Shown: positions 25,093 through 32,937 of the stretch, piece after piece
Layout: every line of letters begins with the position of its first letter
How positions within the stretch are numbered: position 1 is the stretch's first letter
Assembly (NCBI GenBank): GCA_019241535.1
Contig: JAFAWX010000060.1
Coordinates: forward strand, 1 to 42,462
Direction: 5' to 3'
From: Acidobacteriota bacterium
GTDB lineage: Bacteria > Acidobacteriota > Terriglobia > Terriglobales > Acidobacteriaceae
DNA length: 42,462 bases
Translations under genes and position numbers: made by a program
Notes under the pieces: generated by a model
Seen by the model: the letters and a program-made list of their open reading frames with translations, nothing else
What the model was told of the DNA's origin: nothing
Database searches by the model: none

Positions 25093-25898
25093 ACAAGCGC
25101 GCGCCCTGCCGCGGCTGCCTCGGCTAGGAGCACCGCCAGCGCCTTTCCCGGTTCTTCCGCTCTCATTAAAGATTCGCCGATCAGGAACCCGCGATATCCG
25201 GCTTGGCGCAGCCGGGCGATATCCGCGCCACTCTCGATTCCGCTTTCGGCAACCGCAAGCACATCGCTTGGAATGTGGGGAGCCAATTGAAACCCAGTCT
25301 CGAGATCGACGTCGAAGGTCTCGAGATTGCGGTTGTTTATCCCGACAAGCTTGCAGCCGGCCTCGAGGGCACATTCGAGTTCCCGCCGGTCGTGCACCTC
25401 GCAGAGGACATCGAGCTCGAGGTCCTTCGCCCGGCGGATGAGCTCGGACAGGTCCTCGCCCGCGAGCGTGCGCGCGATCAGCAACACTGCATCGGCGGAG
25501 TTGGCCCGGGCCTCGAGGAGTTGGATTTCATCGACGATGAAGTCCTTGCGCAGGCAGGGAAGTTCGCTGGCGGCCGATGCCGTTCGTAGATTCTCGAGCG
25601 AGCCCTGAAAATATTCCTGATTGGTGAGGATCGAGAGGGCGCAGGCGCCTCCGGTCTCAAATTCGCGGGCTAAGCGGGCGCAATCGAACTCGGCTCGAAT
25701 GAGTCCCCGCGACGGCGATGCTTTTTTCAGCTCGGCAATCACCGCGATCCGGGTTGCGGCGGCCTGTTCAAGGGACCTCTTGAAACCGCGGGGAGAGTGC
25801 CGGCAGGCTTGCCGCTCCAGTGCCCTCACGTCTTTAAGCGAGCGACACTCATACAACCTCCGCCGGGTGGCGGCCACCATCTCTGAGAGCATGGTCAT
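25089..25898 (-). CDS. trpC: indole-3-glycerol phosphate synthase
   Basis: 269 residues. AVIAELKKASPSRGLI carries the catalytic Lys, and LRKDFIVDEIQL, EVHDRRELECAL, VGINNRNLETF and AVAESGIESGADI follow in order; GFLIGESLMRAE is the phosphate loop. Makes indole-3-glycerol phosphate. First gene of the operon; trpE, trpG and trpD are not present upstream (mglA is the next gene, 93 bp away). ATG 25892 is an alternative start. Confidence 0.96.
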   Translation of the reverse strand: MTMLSEMVAATRRRLYECRSLKDVRALERQACRHSPRGFKRSLEQAAATRIAVIAELKKASPSRGLIRAEFDCARLAREFETGGACALSILTNQEYFQGSLENLRTASAASELPCLRKDFIVDEIQLLEARANSADAVLLIARTLAGEDLSELIRRAKDLELDVLCEVHDRRELECALEAGCKLVGINNRNLETFDVDLETGFQLAPHIPSDVLAVAESGIESGADIARLRQAGYRGFLIGESLMRAEEPGKALAVLLAEAAAAGRALV

Positions 25899-25912
25899 TG
25901 CGGAATTTGTTG

Positions 25913-25918
25913 ATTATA
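25913..25918 (-). promoter_or_regulatory. candidate -10 box of the trp/aro operon
   Basis: TATAAT on the minus strand, 14 bp before the trpC start. The leader would be only a few bases and no ribosome binding site is visible, so the message may be nearly leaderless. No Trp-rich leader peptide is seen. The -35 region is weak. Confidence 0.3.
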
Positions 25919-25991
25919 CGGAAGCCGGCAGGTCTTATGCGATGGAACGGGCGTGCCCCGGTTCAGCCCGGGTATTTCGCTCGCCCCGTTT

Positions 25992-26579
25992 TCAGTTTCC
26001 GTTTTTCAGTTCCACCAGCACTTGGCGGGCGATTTCCTTCAGGGTCTCGAATACCCCTTGGCCCTGACAGGCAACCGCTTCGAGCACCGGTTCGTCCTTG
26101 CGGCGCAACTCCTTGCTGAGGTCTTCGCGGGGGAGAACGTTAGGCAGGTCCCGCTTGTTCAATTGCAAGACGTAGGGAATCTTGTGAAAGTCGTAGCCGT
26201 GCTCTTTCAGGTTCGACATCAGATTGTCCAGAGCCTCGGAATTTGCGTCCATGCGCTCCTGCTGGGAGTCGGCGACGAACACGATTCCGTCTACGCCACG
26301 GAGAATCAGCTTCCGGCTGGCATCGTAGAAAACCTGACCGGGAACGGTGTAAAGATGAATGCGGGTTTTAAATCCCCGTACTGCGCCGAGATCAAGCGGC
26401 AGGAAGTCGAAAAACAGCGTACGCTCGGTTTCCGTGGCAAGCGAGATCATCTTGCCTTTCTGCCGATCGGCGGTCTTCTCGTAAATGTGCTGGAGGTTTG
26501 TCGTTTTGCCGCCAAGACCGGCGCCGTAGTACACGATCTTGCAGTTGATCTCGCGGGCTGCAAAGTTAATGAAACTCAA
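25992..26579 (-). CDS. mglA: MglA-family small Ras-like GTPase
   Basis: 195 residues from a TTG start preceded by GGGGAAAG. Family hallmark start [19 protein letters not shown]-loop [10 protein letters not shown], switch region [19 protein letters not shown], the MglA-specific TVPGQ instead of DxxGQ, VFVADSQ and base-binding LNKRDLP. In Myxococcus MglA sets cell polarity for type IV pili and gliding; its GAP MglB is usually adjacent. No MglB (roadblock) gene is present on either side here. A prepilin peptidase gene lies 8 kb away, consistent with pilus-based motility. Confidence 0.93.
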   Translation of the reverse strand: MSFINFAAREINCKIVYYGAGLGGKTTNLQHIYEKTADRQKGKMISLATETERTLFFDFLPLDLGAVRGFKTRIHLYTVPGQVFYDASRKLILRGVDGIVFVADSQQERMDANSEALDNLMSNLKEHGYDFHKIPYVLQLNKRDLPNVLPREDLSKELRRKDEPVLEAVACQGQGVFETLKEIARQVLVELKNGN

Positions 26580-26672
26580 GGCTTTCCCCAGAGGGCGGAC
26601 ATTTCCTCGAAGCGGTCCGCAACGTTGGTTTGTTAGTACACTGGTTTATACCACAGGCATCGCCCGAGCACA

Positions 26673-26687
26673 GGTTACCGAGGTTAC
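26673..26687. repeat. tandem GGTTAC half-sites upstream of mglA
   Basis: GGTTAC-CGA-GGTTAC, 9-bp period, about 94 bp before the mglA start; read on the minus strand it contains GTAACCTCGG, the 10-mer also at 7233-7242 and 39067-39076. Same architecture as 2611-2625. Likely protein-binding site (inference). Confidence 0.45.
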
Positions 26688-26737
26688 TGGTTTTTTGCGG
26701 CAGCCGCACCTGGCGACGCGCCTTGAGGGCCCGTCTT

Positions 26738-28105
26738 TCATCGCGCCGAAGGCGTTGGATAATAGCCGGCCCGCGCCCACACATTGACGCACGGACGAAT
26801 CGAGGATTTACAGCTCGGCCTGTCGACCAGTACCTCAAGATCGCGATAGGTGCCGGTCGGGGCGGCATGGGTCAGGTAGCCCATGGTGTACTGATTGCGC
26901 GCATCGGCCATGGCTTCGGTATAAGCGGTTTCAATACCTGCCCGGGTCATCTCGTCGAAGACTTGTCCGCCGGTGGCGTTAACGTATTTCGGCAAGATGT
27001 CGCTGAAGCCGAAGCGGGGCAGATGCATCTTTTCAAGCTTGTTGTACCCGGGAATGGCGGCTCCGCCAACTCCCACGGCATAAACCGTGATGTTATTGGA
27101 CAGCAAGACCCTCAGCACATCCCGGTAGCTGGCATTGCTGCGGTATTCCCGGCCGTCGCTGACCACGAAGATCACTTTGCGCCTGGTCTTGTCGCGTTTG
27201 GCAAGGTCGACGGCGGCCTGCAGGATGGCGTCGTTCAAAACCCGGGCTTCCTGCGGCGGGGTATAAACGATCGGTGCCGCCGGATCGACGGGCATGTTGT
27301 TGACCATCGGCCCCTGCGGGCCGAGCGGTCCGCTGGTTACCGGCGGGCCGTTATTCAGGCCGCGAACCGGCTTCAACTGATCGAGAGTTGCCGAAAGCTG
27401 CTGCCCCGCTGCCTGCCAGCCCGACAACTGGCCGACGGTATTGTTATAAGCGAATAAAGAAAGTTCGTCGAATTGGCTGAATGCCCCCTCAAGCGCGGGG
27501 AAGGTATGGTTGACCTTTTGCAGGTCAACGTCCTTCATCCCCAAATCGAGCACAACCGCAGCGGAAAGGGCAAACGGATCGCTGGTAAAGAAATTTAGCG
27601 TCTGTTTTTTCCCGTTCTCGAGGAGGGTGAAATCTTTCGCGCTGAGCCCGCTTACCAGGTGCCCGGATTCGTCCTTTACCGTCACCGGCACCATAACCTG
27701 ATTAGTGGTCACATATAGCCTGAAGAAGTCCTCCTGCCCGGTGGATGAATCCTTGGTCTCCCCACCGGCGGGGACCGTACGAATGTTGATGGGTGGCGAC
27801 GAAGTGCCGGAATTCGCCGGCGCCGCCGGCGCTGGCTGCTGGGGAGGGCTTTCGGTACGCGGGGCGGGCTCGCTGGCAGGCAATTGGGGCCGGGTTTCGT
27901 TCTCGGGGAGGGGCTTAGGCGGAGGTTGAACGGCAGACGGGGCGTCGGGGATGCTCTCTTCTTTCTGCTGCTGGTTCTGGCTTTCCGCGCCTGCCGGAGT
28001 GCCCGAGGCCGACCGCGCCTCAGGCAAGGTAAGGGCCAGGATCAGGAGTACACTTAAGAAAAGTGCGCATCGGACTACCCGGAACTGTTGACCAGACCTG
28101 TGCAA
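26738..28105 (-). CDS. secreted VWFA-related protein with degenerate MIDAS
   Basis: 455 residues. Signal peptide (ALFLSVLLILALTLPEARS), a long Pro/Gln-rich region (~35-115), then the VWFA-related domain common in Acidobacteriota: NQVMVPVTVKDESGHLVSGL, DFTLLENGKKQTL, and later RKVIFVVSDGREYRS, TGGQVFDEM and QYTMGYL. Where the metal-binding DxSxS should be, it reads VVLDLGMKDVD, so the first MIDAS motif is lost. The final motif ARAGYY is typical. Function unknown; family members are exported and often occur in pairs. Divergent from a second, intact family member with a 113-bp gap. Confidence 0.88.
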   Translation of the reverse strand: MHRSGQQFRVVRCALFLSVLLILALTLPEARSASGTPAGAESQNQQQKEESIPDAPSAVQPPPKPLPENETRPQLPASEPAPRTESPPQQPAPAAPANSGTSSPPINIRTVPAGGETKDSSTGQEDFFRLYVTTNQVMVPVTVKDESGHLVSGLSAKDFTLLENGKKQTLNFFTSDPFALSAAVVLDLGMKDVDLQKVNHTFPALEGAFSQFDELSLFAYNNTVGQLSGWQAAGQQLSATLDQLKPVRGLNNGPPVTSGPLGPQGPMVNNMPVDPAAPIVYTPPQEARVLNDAILQAAVDLAKRDKTRRKVIFVVSDGREYRSNASYRDVLRVLLSNNITVYAVGVGGAAIPGYNKLEKMHLPRFGFSDILPKYVNATGGQVFDEMTRAGIETAYTEAMADARNQYTMGYLTHAAPTGTYRDLEVLVDRPSCKSSIRPCVNVWARAGYYPTPSAR

Positions 28106-28218
28106 AGTCCAATCCTTTACGTCTTGTCGCCGGTAGTGGGATGCCCGGGCGGACAGATTCGGTGCATCTAACCTGTAGAGGAATACACTACCAAAAATTA
28201 TAGGTCCTCAAAAACTCT

Positions 28219-29292
28219 ATGCATTGTCCTTTCCCATTGAGAGCCCGATCTGGGGCGATTCTCTTTATATTGTTGATGCTTGGCTTGGCGGCAGAACGGC
28301 TTCCGGCGCAGGACGTGCAAATGGTTCCGGATCAGCAGGATCGCGATTCGGCTACCAAGTCACAAACCGGTGTCACCGAAGAGCAGGAGCCGACCGAAAC
28401 CCTGAAGGTTAACGTCAACGTAGTGCAGTTGTTCTTTAACGTGAAGGACAAGAAGGGTTCTCTTATCCCCACCCTGGCCAAGGACAATTTCGAAGTGCTC
28501 GAGGATGGCAGGCCACAGACTATCAAGTATTTCTCCTCGGACTCCAATCTTCCGCTCACGCTCGGAATGCTGATCGACTCAAGCGCCAGCCAGGAGCGGG
28601 TCCTCGACATGGAAAAACAGGTTGGGGGGGCGTTCCTGAATGAAATTCTGCGCGAAAAGGACCTGGCATTCGTCATCGACTTTGACGTGAGCGTCAGTTT
28701 GCTGCAGGACTTCACGAGCAACGTTCGATCGCTGAAGACGGCCCTTAATAGCGCCAAGATCAACACCGGCGGTCAGGTGGGTAGCATTCCCGGCATGGGC
28801 GGGGGCCCGGTCCCAACGTCGGGCGTGCCACGGGGAACGCTGCTCTACGATGCCGTCTACCTGGCCGCACACGACGAAATGGCACAGCAGGTGGACCGCA
28901 AGGCGATGATCCTTCTTACCGACGGCGAGGACCAGGGCAGCCAGTACAAAATCCGGGACGCAATCGAGGCAGCTCAGAAGGCAGACACCATCCTTTACGT
29001 GCTGCTTTGCGCCGACCGGGGCTTTTACGGTTTCGGCGGATACAGTGGCGACAGCGCCATGAAGAAGCTCACAGCCGAAACCGGCGGCCGGGTCATCGAA
29101 GTCGGCAACAAACCGGAAAAACTTAGAGCCGCTTTCGACCAGATCGCCCGCGAATTGCGCAGCCAGTATTACATCGGCTACGTGCCTACGAATCCCGTAA
29201 GGGATGGCGGTTTTCGCCGGGTCGACATTCGCTCGAAAGACGGTTACAAAATTCAGGCACGCAGCGGATATTACGCCATACCTACAAAATAG
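28219..29292 (+). CDS. secreted VWFA-related protein with intact MIDAS
   Basis: 357 residues. Signal peptide (GAILFILLMLGLAAERLPAQ), then NVNVVQLFFNVKDKKGSLI and NFEVLEDGRPQTIKYF, the standard N-terminal block of the acidobacterial VWFA-related family. MIDAS motif DSSAS in LGMLIDSSASQER, a later Thr/Asp pair in MILLTDGEDQG, TAETGGRVIEVGN, and the ending QYYIGYVPTNP and ARSGYYA. Exported protein of unknown role, possibly metal-dependent protein binding. Divergent from the homologous gene at 26738-28105. Confidence 0.9.
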   Translation: MHCPFPLRARSGAILFILLMLGLAAERLPAQDVQMVPDQQDRDSATKSQTGVTEEQEPTETLKVNVNVVQLFFNVKDKKGSLIPTLAKDNFEVLEDGRPQTIKYFSSDSNLPLTLGMLIDSSASQERVLDMEKQVGGAFLNEILREKDLAFVIDFDVSVSLLQDFTSNVRSLKTALNSAKINTGGQVGSIPGMGGGPVPTSGVPRGTLLYDAVYLAAHDEMAQQVDRKAMILLTDGEDQGSQYKIRDAIEAAQKADTILYVLLCADRGFYGFGGYSGDSAMKKLTAETGGRVIEVGNKPEKLRAAFDQIARELRSQYYIGYVPTNPVRDGGFRRVDIRSKDGYKIQARSGYYAIPTK

Positions 29293-30049
29293 CCGTGCTC
29301 AGCTGAGCAGGCCTGGAAGCGGCAGCGCGTCCCAGGACCATTCGTCATCATGCTTCAATCTTCTGCCACTCTGGCTGGCGGAGCTGAACCGCGAAGTTGT
29401 GGCCTGCAAGCTCTGTCCGCGCCTGGTCGTCTACCGAGAGCAAATCGCCCTCGAAAAACGACGAGCCTACCGGGATTGGGAATATTGGGGAAGGCCGGTC
29501 CCCGGCTTTGGCGATCCCGACGCAAGAGTGATTGTTCTCGGCCTCGCGCCCGGTGCTCACGGTTCTAATCGCACCGGCCGGCCCTTTACCGGAGACGCCT
29601 CCGGAAAATTTATGTATCCCGTGCTTTACCAGACCGGGTTTTCCAACCAGCCTCTCGCAACCGATCGCAATGACGGTCTTATCCTTAAAGATCTCTATAT
29701 CACCGCCGCCTTGCGCTGTGCTCCTCCCGGCAACAAGCCTTTACCCGCAGAGTTGGCCAACTGCGCTCCTTATCTCACACGAGAGCTCGAAGGGCTGCAA
29801 CGAGCGAAGGTGGTGGTGGCCCTGGGTCGGATCGGTTTCGATGCCTATCTCAACCACTTGCGGCGTGGCGGTCGATTGCCTAGCAAGAAGCCTTACGTCT
29901 TCGAGCATGGCGCCAAATACCGCATGGCGGATGGCCGCTTGCTGCTGGCTTCCTACCATCCTTCAAATCAGAATACCCAGACCGGCAAACTGACCCGGAA
30001 AATGTTGGTGCAGATATTTGAAGAAGCAGGAAGAATGGCCCGCGCCTGA
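29204..30049 (+). CDS. family 5 uracil-DNA glycosylase (UDGb type)
   Basis: Family-like sequence starts near 29352 (LPLWLAELNREVV). Iron-sulphur cysteines CKLCPRL early and LRCAPPGN plus NCAPYL later; the active-site loop GLAPGAHGSNRTGRPFTGD is the UDGb signature, with SYHPSNQNTQTGK near the end. Removes uracil and other deaminated bases from DNA. The only ATG in frame is 29204, inside the VWFA gene (89-bp overlap); the ~49 residues it adds do not look like the family. Either that start is used or a non-standard codon such as CTG near 29355 is. The start is therefore uncertain, the identity is not. Confidence 0.85.
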   Translation: MAVFAGSTFARKTVTKFRHAADITPYLQNSRAQLSRPGSGSASQDHSSSCFNLLPLWLAELNREVVACKLCPRLVVYREQIALEKRRAYRDWEYWGRPVPGFGDPDARVIVLGLAPGAHGSNRTGRPFTGDASGKFMYPVLYQTGFSNQPLATDRNDGLILKDLYITAALRCAPPGNKPLPAELANCAPYLTRELEGLQRAKVVVALGRIGFDAYLNHLRRGGRLPSKKPYVFEHGAKYRMADGRLLLASYHPSNQNTQTGKLTRKMLVQIFEEAGRMARA

Positions 30050-30111
30050 GGCGATATGGATCGGTTGCCTGGGGTTGTCGAGCGGGCCGCACTTGCAGCC
30101 ATTAAGAGGGC

Positions 30112-30135
30112 CTCAAAAGCCGACTCAAAAGCCGA
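30112..30135. repeat. 12-bp tandem duplication over the murB stop codon
   Basis: CTCAAAAGCCGA occurs twice in a row. Read in murB direction the unit is GTC-GGC-TTT-TGA, i.e. V-G-F-stop, so the end of the gene including its stop codon is duplicated in frame. The first copy ends the protein; the second is untranslated. Confidence 0.8.
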
Positions 30136-31186
30136 CAAAGACCGGTTCTGGCTCGAGCCGGATACCCCAGATTTCATTCACCCGAAGCTGAATTTCATCT
30201 CTTAAAGCCAGGATCTCCGCGGCCGTTGCGCCGCCGCGGTTCACAATGGCGAGAGCGTGTTTGGTCGAAATAGAGGCGCGGCCCCGGCGGTAACCCTTCG
30301 TGAAGCCGGAGTTTTCGACCAGCCATGCGGCCGAAACCTTCTTCTGCCGCGCCAGGGCGGGATAATTAGGGACTTGCAGGTTGCTTTCTGCCGCTCGGCG
30401 TTCAAGCTCCACGTATTGTGCTTCCGCAAGGATGGGGTTTTTGAAAAAAGATCCGGCGCTGCGGCTGTCGGGGTCGCCAGCCGTGATAAGCATCCCTTTA
30501 GCGGCGCGAATCTCCCGAATAGCCATGCGAACGTCAAGTAGCGTCGGTCGCCGCTCCCCGCCGGCGAAGTATCGCTCCAGGTCGACATACCGCAGGTCGG
30601 GGCGCGCCGCCGGGAAGAGCTCGTAGGTGACGCGCAGAATGATGTAGCGCCCCATTTGGCTCGAATTGAATATGCTTTGACGATAAGCGAAGCCGCATTC
30701 AGCCGCTTTCAATGGCTTCACGCAATTATCGCGGCGATCAAAAGCGAGAACGGAGGCGACGGTCTGGGATATTTCCTGGCCGTAGGCGCCGACATTCTGT
30801 ACCGGCGTACCTCCGACGCTGCCCGGAATGCCGCTGAGACACTCGATGCCACCGCAGTCGAGGGATACGCTTTCGGCCACGAAACAGTCCCAGTTCATGC
30901 CGGCCCCGACCTCAAAGACTTCCGATCCTTGGCCGTGATAGTGGCAGATGCCTTCGAGCGCGACCTGCAGAACCAGCCCCGGCCATCCTCGGTCGGCTAC
31001 TACCAGGTTGCTACCGCCGCCGAGCACCAATAGCGGGAGCTGGCGGCTCTCGGCGAAGCGAACCGCCGCCTCAACCTCGCGCACTTGTTCGGCTCTCACC
31101 AGGAACTGTGCACAGCCGCCCACTCCAAGGGTAGTCAGCGGGGCAAGAGGCACATCTTGCTGTAGGGCTAGACCGGTGGATTGCAT
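30125..31186 (-). CDS. murB: UDP-N-acetylenolpyruvoylglucosamine reductase
   Basis: 353 residues, type I (E. coli-like) MurB. LTTLGVGGCAQFL, FAD-binding LLVLGGGSNLVVAD, CLSGIPGSVGGTPVQNVGAY, the type I loop CGFAYRQSIF, catalytic SAGSFFKNP (Ser proton donor) and C-terminal LEPEPVFVGF with the catalytic Glu. Reduces enolpyruvyl-UDP-GlcNAc to UDP-MurNAc for peptidoglycan. Stands alone rather than in the mur cluster. Its last four codons, stop included, are duplicated. Confidence 0.96.
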   Translation of the reverse strand: MQSTGLALQQDVPLAPLTTLGVGGCAQFLVRAEQVREVEAAVRFAESRQLPLLVLGGGSNLVVADRGWPGLVLQVALEGICHYHGQGSEVFEVGAGMNWDCFVAESVSLDCGGIECLSGIPGSVGGTPVQNVGAYGQEISQTVASVLAFDRRDNCVKPLKAAECGFAYRQSIFNSSQMGRYIILRVTYELFPAARPDLRYVDLERYFAGGERRPTLLDVRMAIREIRAAKGMLITAGDPDSRSAGSFFKNPILAEAQYVELERRAAESNLQVPNYPALARQKKVSAAWLVENSGFTKGYRRGRASISTKHALAIVNRGGATAAEILALRDEIQLRVNEIWGIRLEPEPVFVGF

Positions 31187-31329
31187 GGGACGTTTTATAT
31201 ATACAGGATGCCTGCCGCGAGGCGGGGAACAGCTTGTATGATTTGAAGTGATTACCCATCGGTTGCGCGCCCTGATAACGGGCTCTTGCAGTCAGGTTGC
31301 AGCCGGCTGGTTAGCCTAATGGAGGGACG

Positions 31330-31755
31330 ATGTATTCAGAGATCATGGTGGCGCCCATGCGCGAAGAGCTTACGCGCCTGGGGATTCGGGAACTAAAGAC
31401 GCCGGGTGAGGTCGACCGCGAACTGGGAATCCGGCAGGGGACGACCATGGTAATTGTGAATTCGATCTGCGGCTGTGCTGCCGGACGCATGCGTCCCGCA
31501 GTACGGATCGCACTCGCGCACTCGACCCGGCCGGAGCGGGTGTTCAGCGTGTTTGCCGGCCAGGATCAAGCGGCTACGGAAAGAGCGCGGTCCTATTTTA
31601 CTGGCTACCGGCCCTCCTCGCCCTCGATCGCGATCCTGCGCGAGGGCCAATTGGTGCATATGCTTGAACGCAGCGACATTGAGCGCCGGGATGCTTTCGA
31701 CATCGCCCTTGAGTTAAAGCGGGTGTTTGACGAGCACTGCGCGAAACCCGTGTAA
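31330..31755 (+). CDS. BrxA/BrxB family bacilliredoxin
   Basis: 141 residues with GGAGGG 6 bp before the ATG. Typical YphP/YqiW family sequence: YSEIMVAPMREELTRLGI, VNSICGCAAGRMRPAV with the CGC active site, FAGQDQAATERARSY and HMLERSDIERRDA. Thioredoxin fold. In Firmicutes these proteins remove bacillithiol from oxidised proteins; this organism may use another thiol, so the substrate is open. Cytoplasmic. Confidence 0.92.
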   Translation: MYSEIMVAPMREELTRLGIRELKTPGEVDRELGIRQGTTMVIVNSICGCAAGRMRPAVRIALAHSTRPERVFSVFAGQDQAATERARSYFTGYRPSSPSIAILREGQLVHMLERSDIERRDAFDIALELKRVFDEHCAKPV

Positions 31756-31781
31756 TGCCGGATAAATAAGCGTACCGCCGA

Positions 31782-32381
31782 TTAGTCTTCCTTGCGCAGG
31801 AAAGCCCCACTCGAAGCATCGACATCGGCAACCAGTTTCGCGTCGTTGCGGTTGTTGCCGTAAATGACGTGCCAGACCAACTGGTTCTCGCTGCGATTCC
31901 AGTCGAGCAGGTACATGATGGGGATGGCGGCGTTCTGAGTGTGGATTTTCTCGCCGCCGTGCTTCTCGGCCACCTCCAGAGCTTTGTCGGAGTCGATCTT
32001 GAGAAATTGGATGTCAAAATCGTTGCCCGGAGTGTATGGGTCTTGCGTCCCCGGCGAGATGCCTCGGGAGGGCGCGTCCGGAGAATCGATTCCCGACCAA
32101 GTGTAAGGCTTCGATGCCCTCAGGCGGGCGGAAGCGAACGCCGCCCGCCAAACGACGGCTTTGCCGTCGGCACCCTTTTGATCGCCCACTACGGACGACT
32201 GCAGCTGGTAAGGGCGTGCATCCGGAGCCCAGCCCCGGGCGGCAACATAAAGATGTTGGAATGCACTTCGCCCGGTTAGTAGCTGCGGGGGTTGCGGCTC
32301 GGCGGCCGGCTTAGTGGGATTAGAGGTACAGCCCGGAATAACTGCGAGGGACAGGACTAATAGAGCGAGCTTTCTCATCAA
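31782..32381 (-). CDS. putative lipoprotein with PepSY-like C-terminus
   Basis: 199 residues. Lipobox in VIPGCTSNP (Cys18). No named domain is certain; the C-terminal part (QLVWHVIYGNNRND, then KLVADVDASSGAFLRKED) has the pattern of a PepSY repeat, which ends in a VDA.TG-type strand. Middle part rich in aromatic residues (AVVWRAAFASARL). Anchored in the envelope. Convergent with the bacilliredoxin gene (26-bp gap). Role unknown. Confidence 0.7.
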   Translation of the reverse strand: MMRKLALLVLSLAVIPGCTSNPTKPAAEPQPPQLLTGRSAFQHLYVAARGWAPDARPYQLQSSVVGDQKGADGKAVVWRAAFASARLRASKPYTWSGIDSPDAPSRGISPGTQDPYTPGNDFDIQFLKIDSDKALEVAEKHGGEKIHTQNAAIPIMYLLDWNRSENQLVWHVIYGNNRNDAKLVADVDASSGAFLRKED

Positions 32382-32430
32382 AGCCCTCCTGGTCGCGACC
32401 CGCGTCCTTGGTTATTCTACTAAACCGTAA

Positions 32431-32937
32431 ATGGATCCAAAACTGGCACGACTAGAGTGCTCATTGCAAGAAGCCATGGCCACGATCACTGCCGGGCAGC
32501 TCGGAAGGCGTGTGGGGGCGAGCTGGAGTGTGGCGCAGATTCTGGATCATCTGAATCTCACCTATGTCGGCACCATCCGGAATCTTGAGCGGTCGCTCAA
32601 AGCGGGTAACCCCGGCAGCGGTCAAAAACGCGCCAGAGCGCGCTGGCAGCGCTTACTGATTACACGTCTCGGCTGGTTTCCGTCGGGGCGAATGGCACCT
32701 GAACGTGTGTTGCCGCGAGAGGCGCCGCCCGAACAAATTGCCTCAGAGGTGATTAAAAATCTCACCCGCATGGACGGCTTGATTGGCCAATGCGAGCTCC
32801 GCTTCGGACCTAAACCGATCGCCGACCATCCTCTTCTCGGGCCGTTAACGGCAAGGGAGTGGCGCGCCTTCCACTACTCACACGGCAAGCATCACGAGAA
32901 GCAGATTCGCCAGTTGAAGGCCCGCTTTACTCCGTGA
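32431..32937 (+). CDS. DinB/DUF1569-like four-helix protein
   Basis: 168 residues. WSVAQILDHLNLTYVG near the N-terminus and FHYSHGKHHEKQIRQL at the C-terminus supply the spaced histidines of the DinB/YfiT-like metal-binding bundle. Family members act as thiol-dependent S-transferases or metal-dependent hydrolases; the substrate is unknown. Its stop overlaps the convergent coiled-coil gene by 11 bp. Confidence 0.75.
   Translation: MDPKLARLECSLQEAMATITAGQLGRRVGASWSVAQILDHLNLTYVGTIRNLERSLKAGNPGSGQKRARARWQRLLITRLGWFPSGRMAPERVLPREAPPEQIASEVIKNLTRMDGLIGQCELRFGPKPIADHPLLGPLTAREWRAFHYSHGKHHEKQIRQLKARFTP

Noticed and set aside
25940-25980. GC-rich inverted repeat between mglA and trpC as a terminator
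   Set aside because: Only a 5-bp stem (CCCGG/CCGGG) and no T-run in the direction of mglA.
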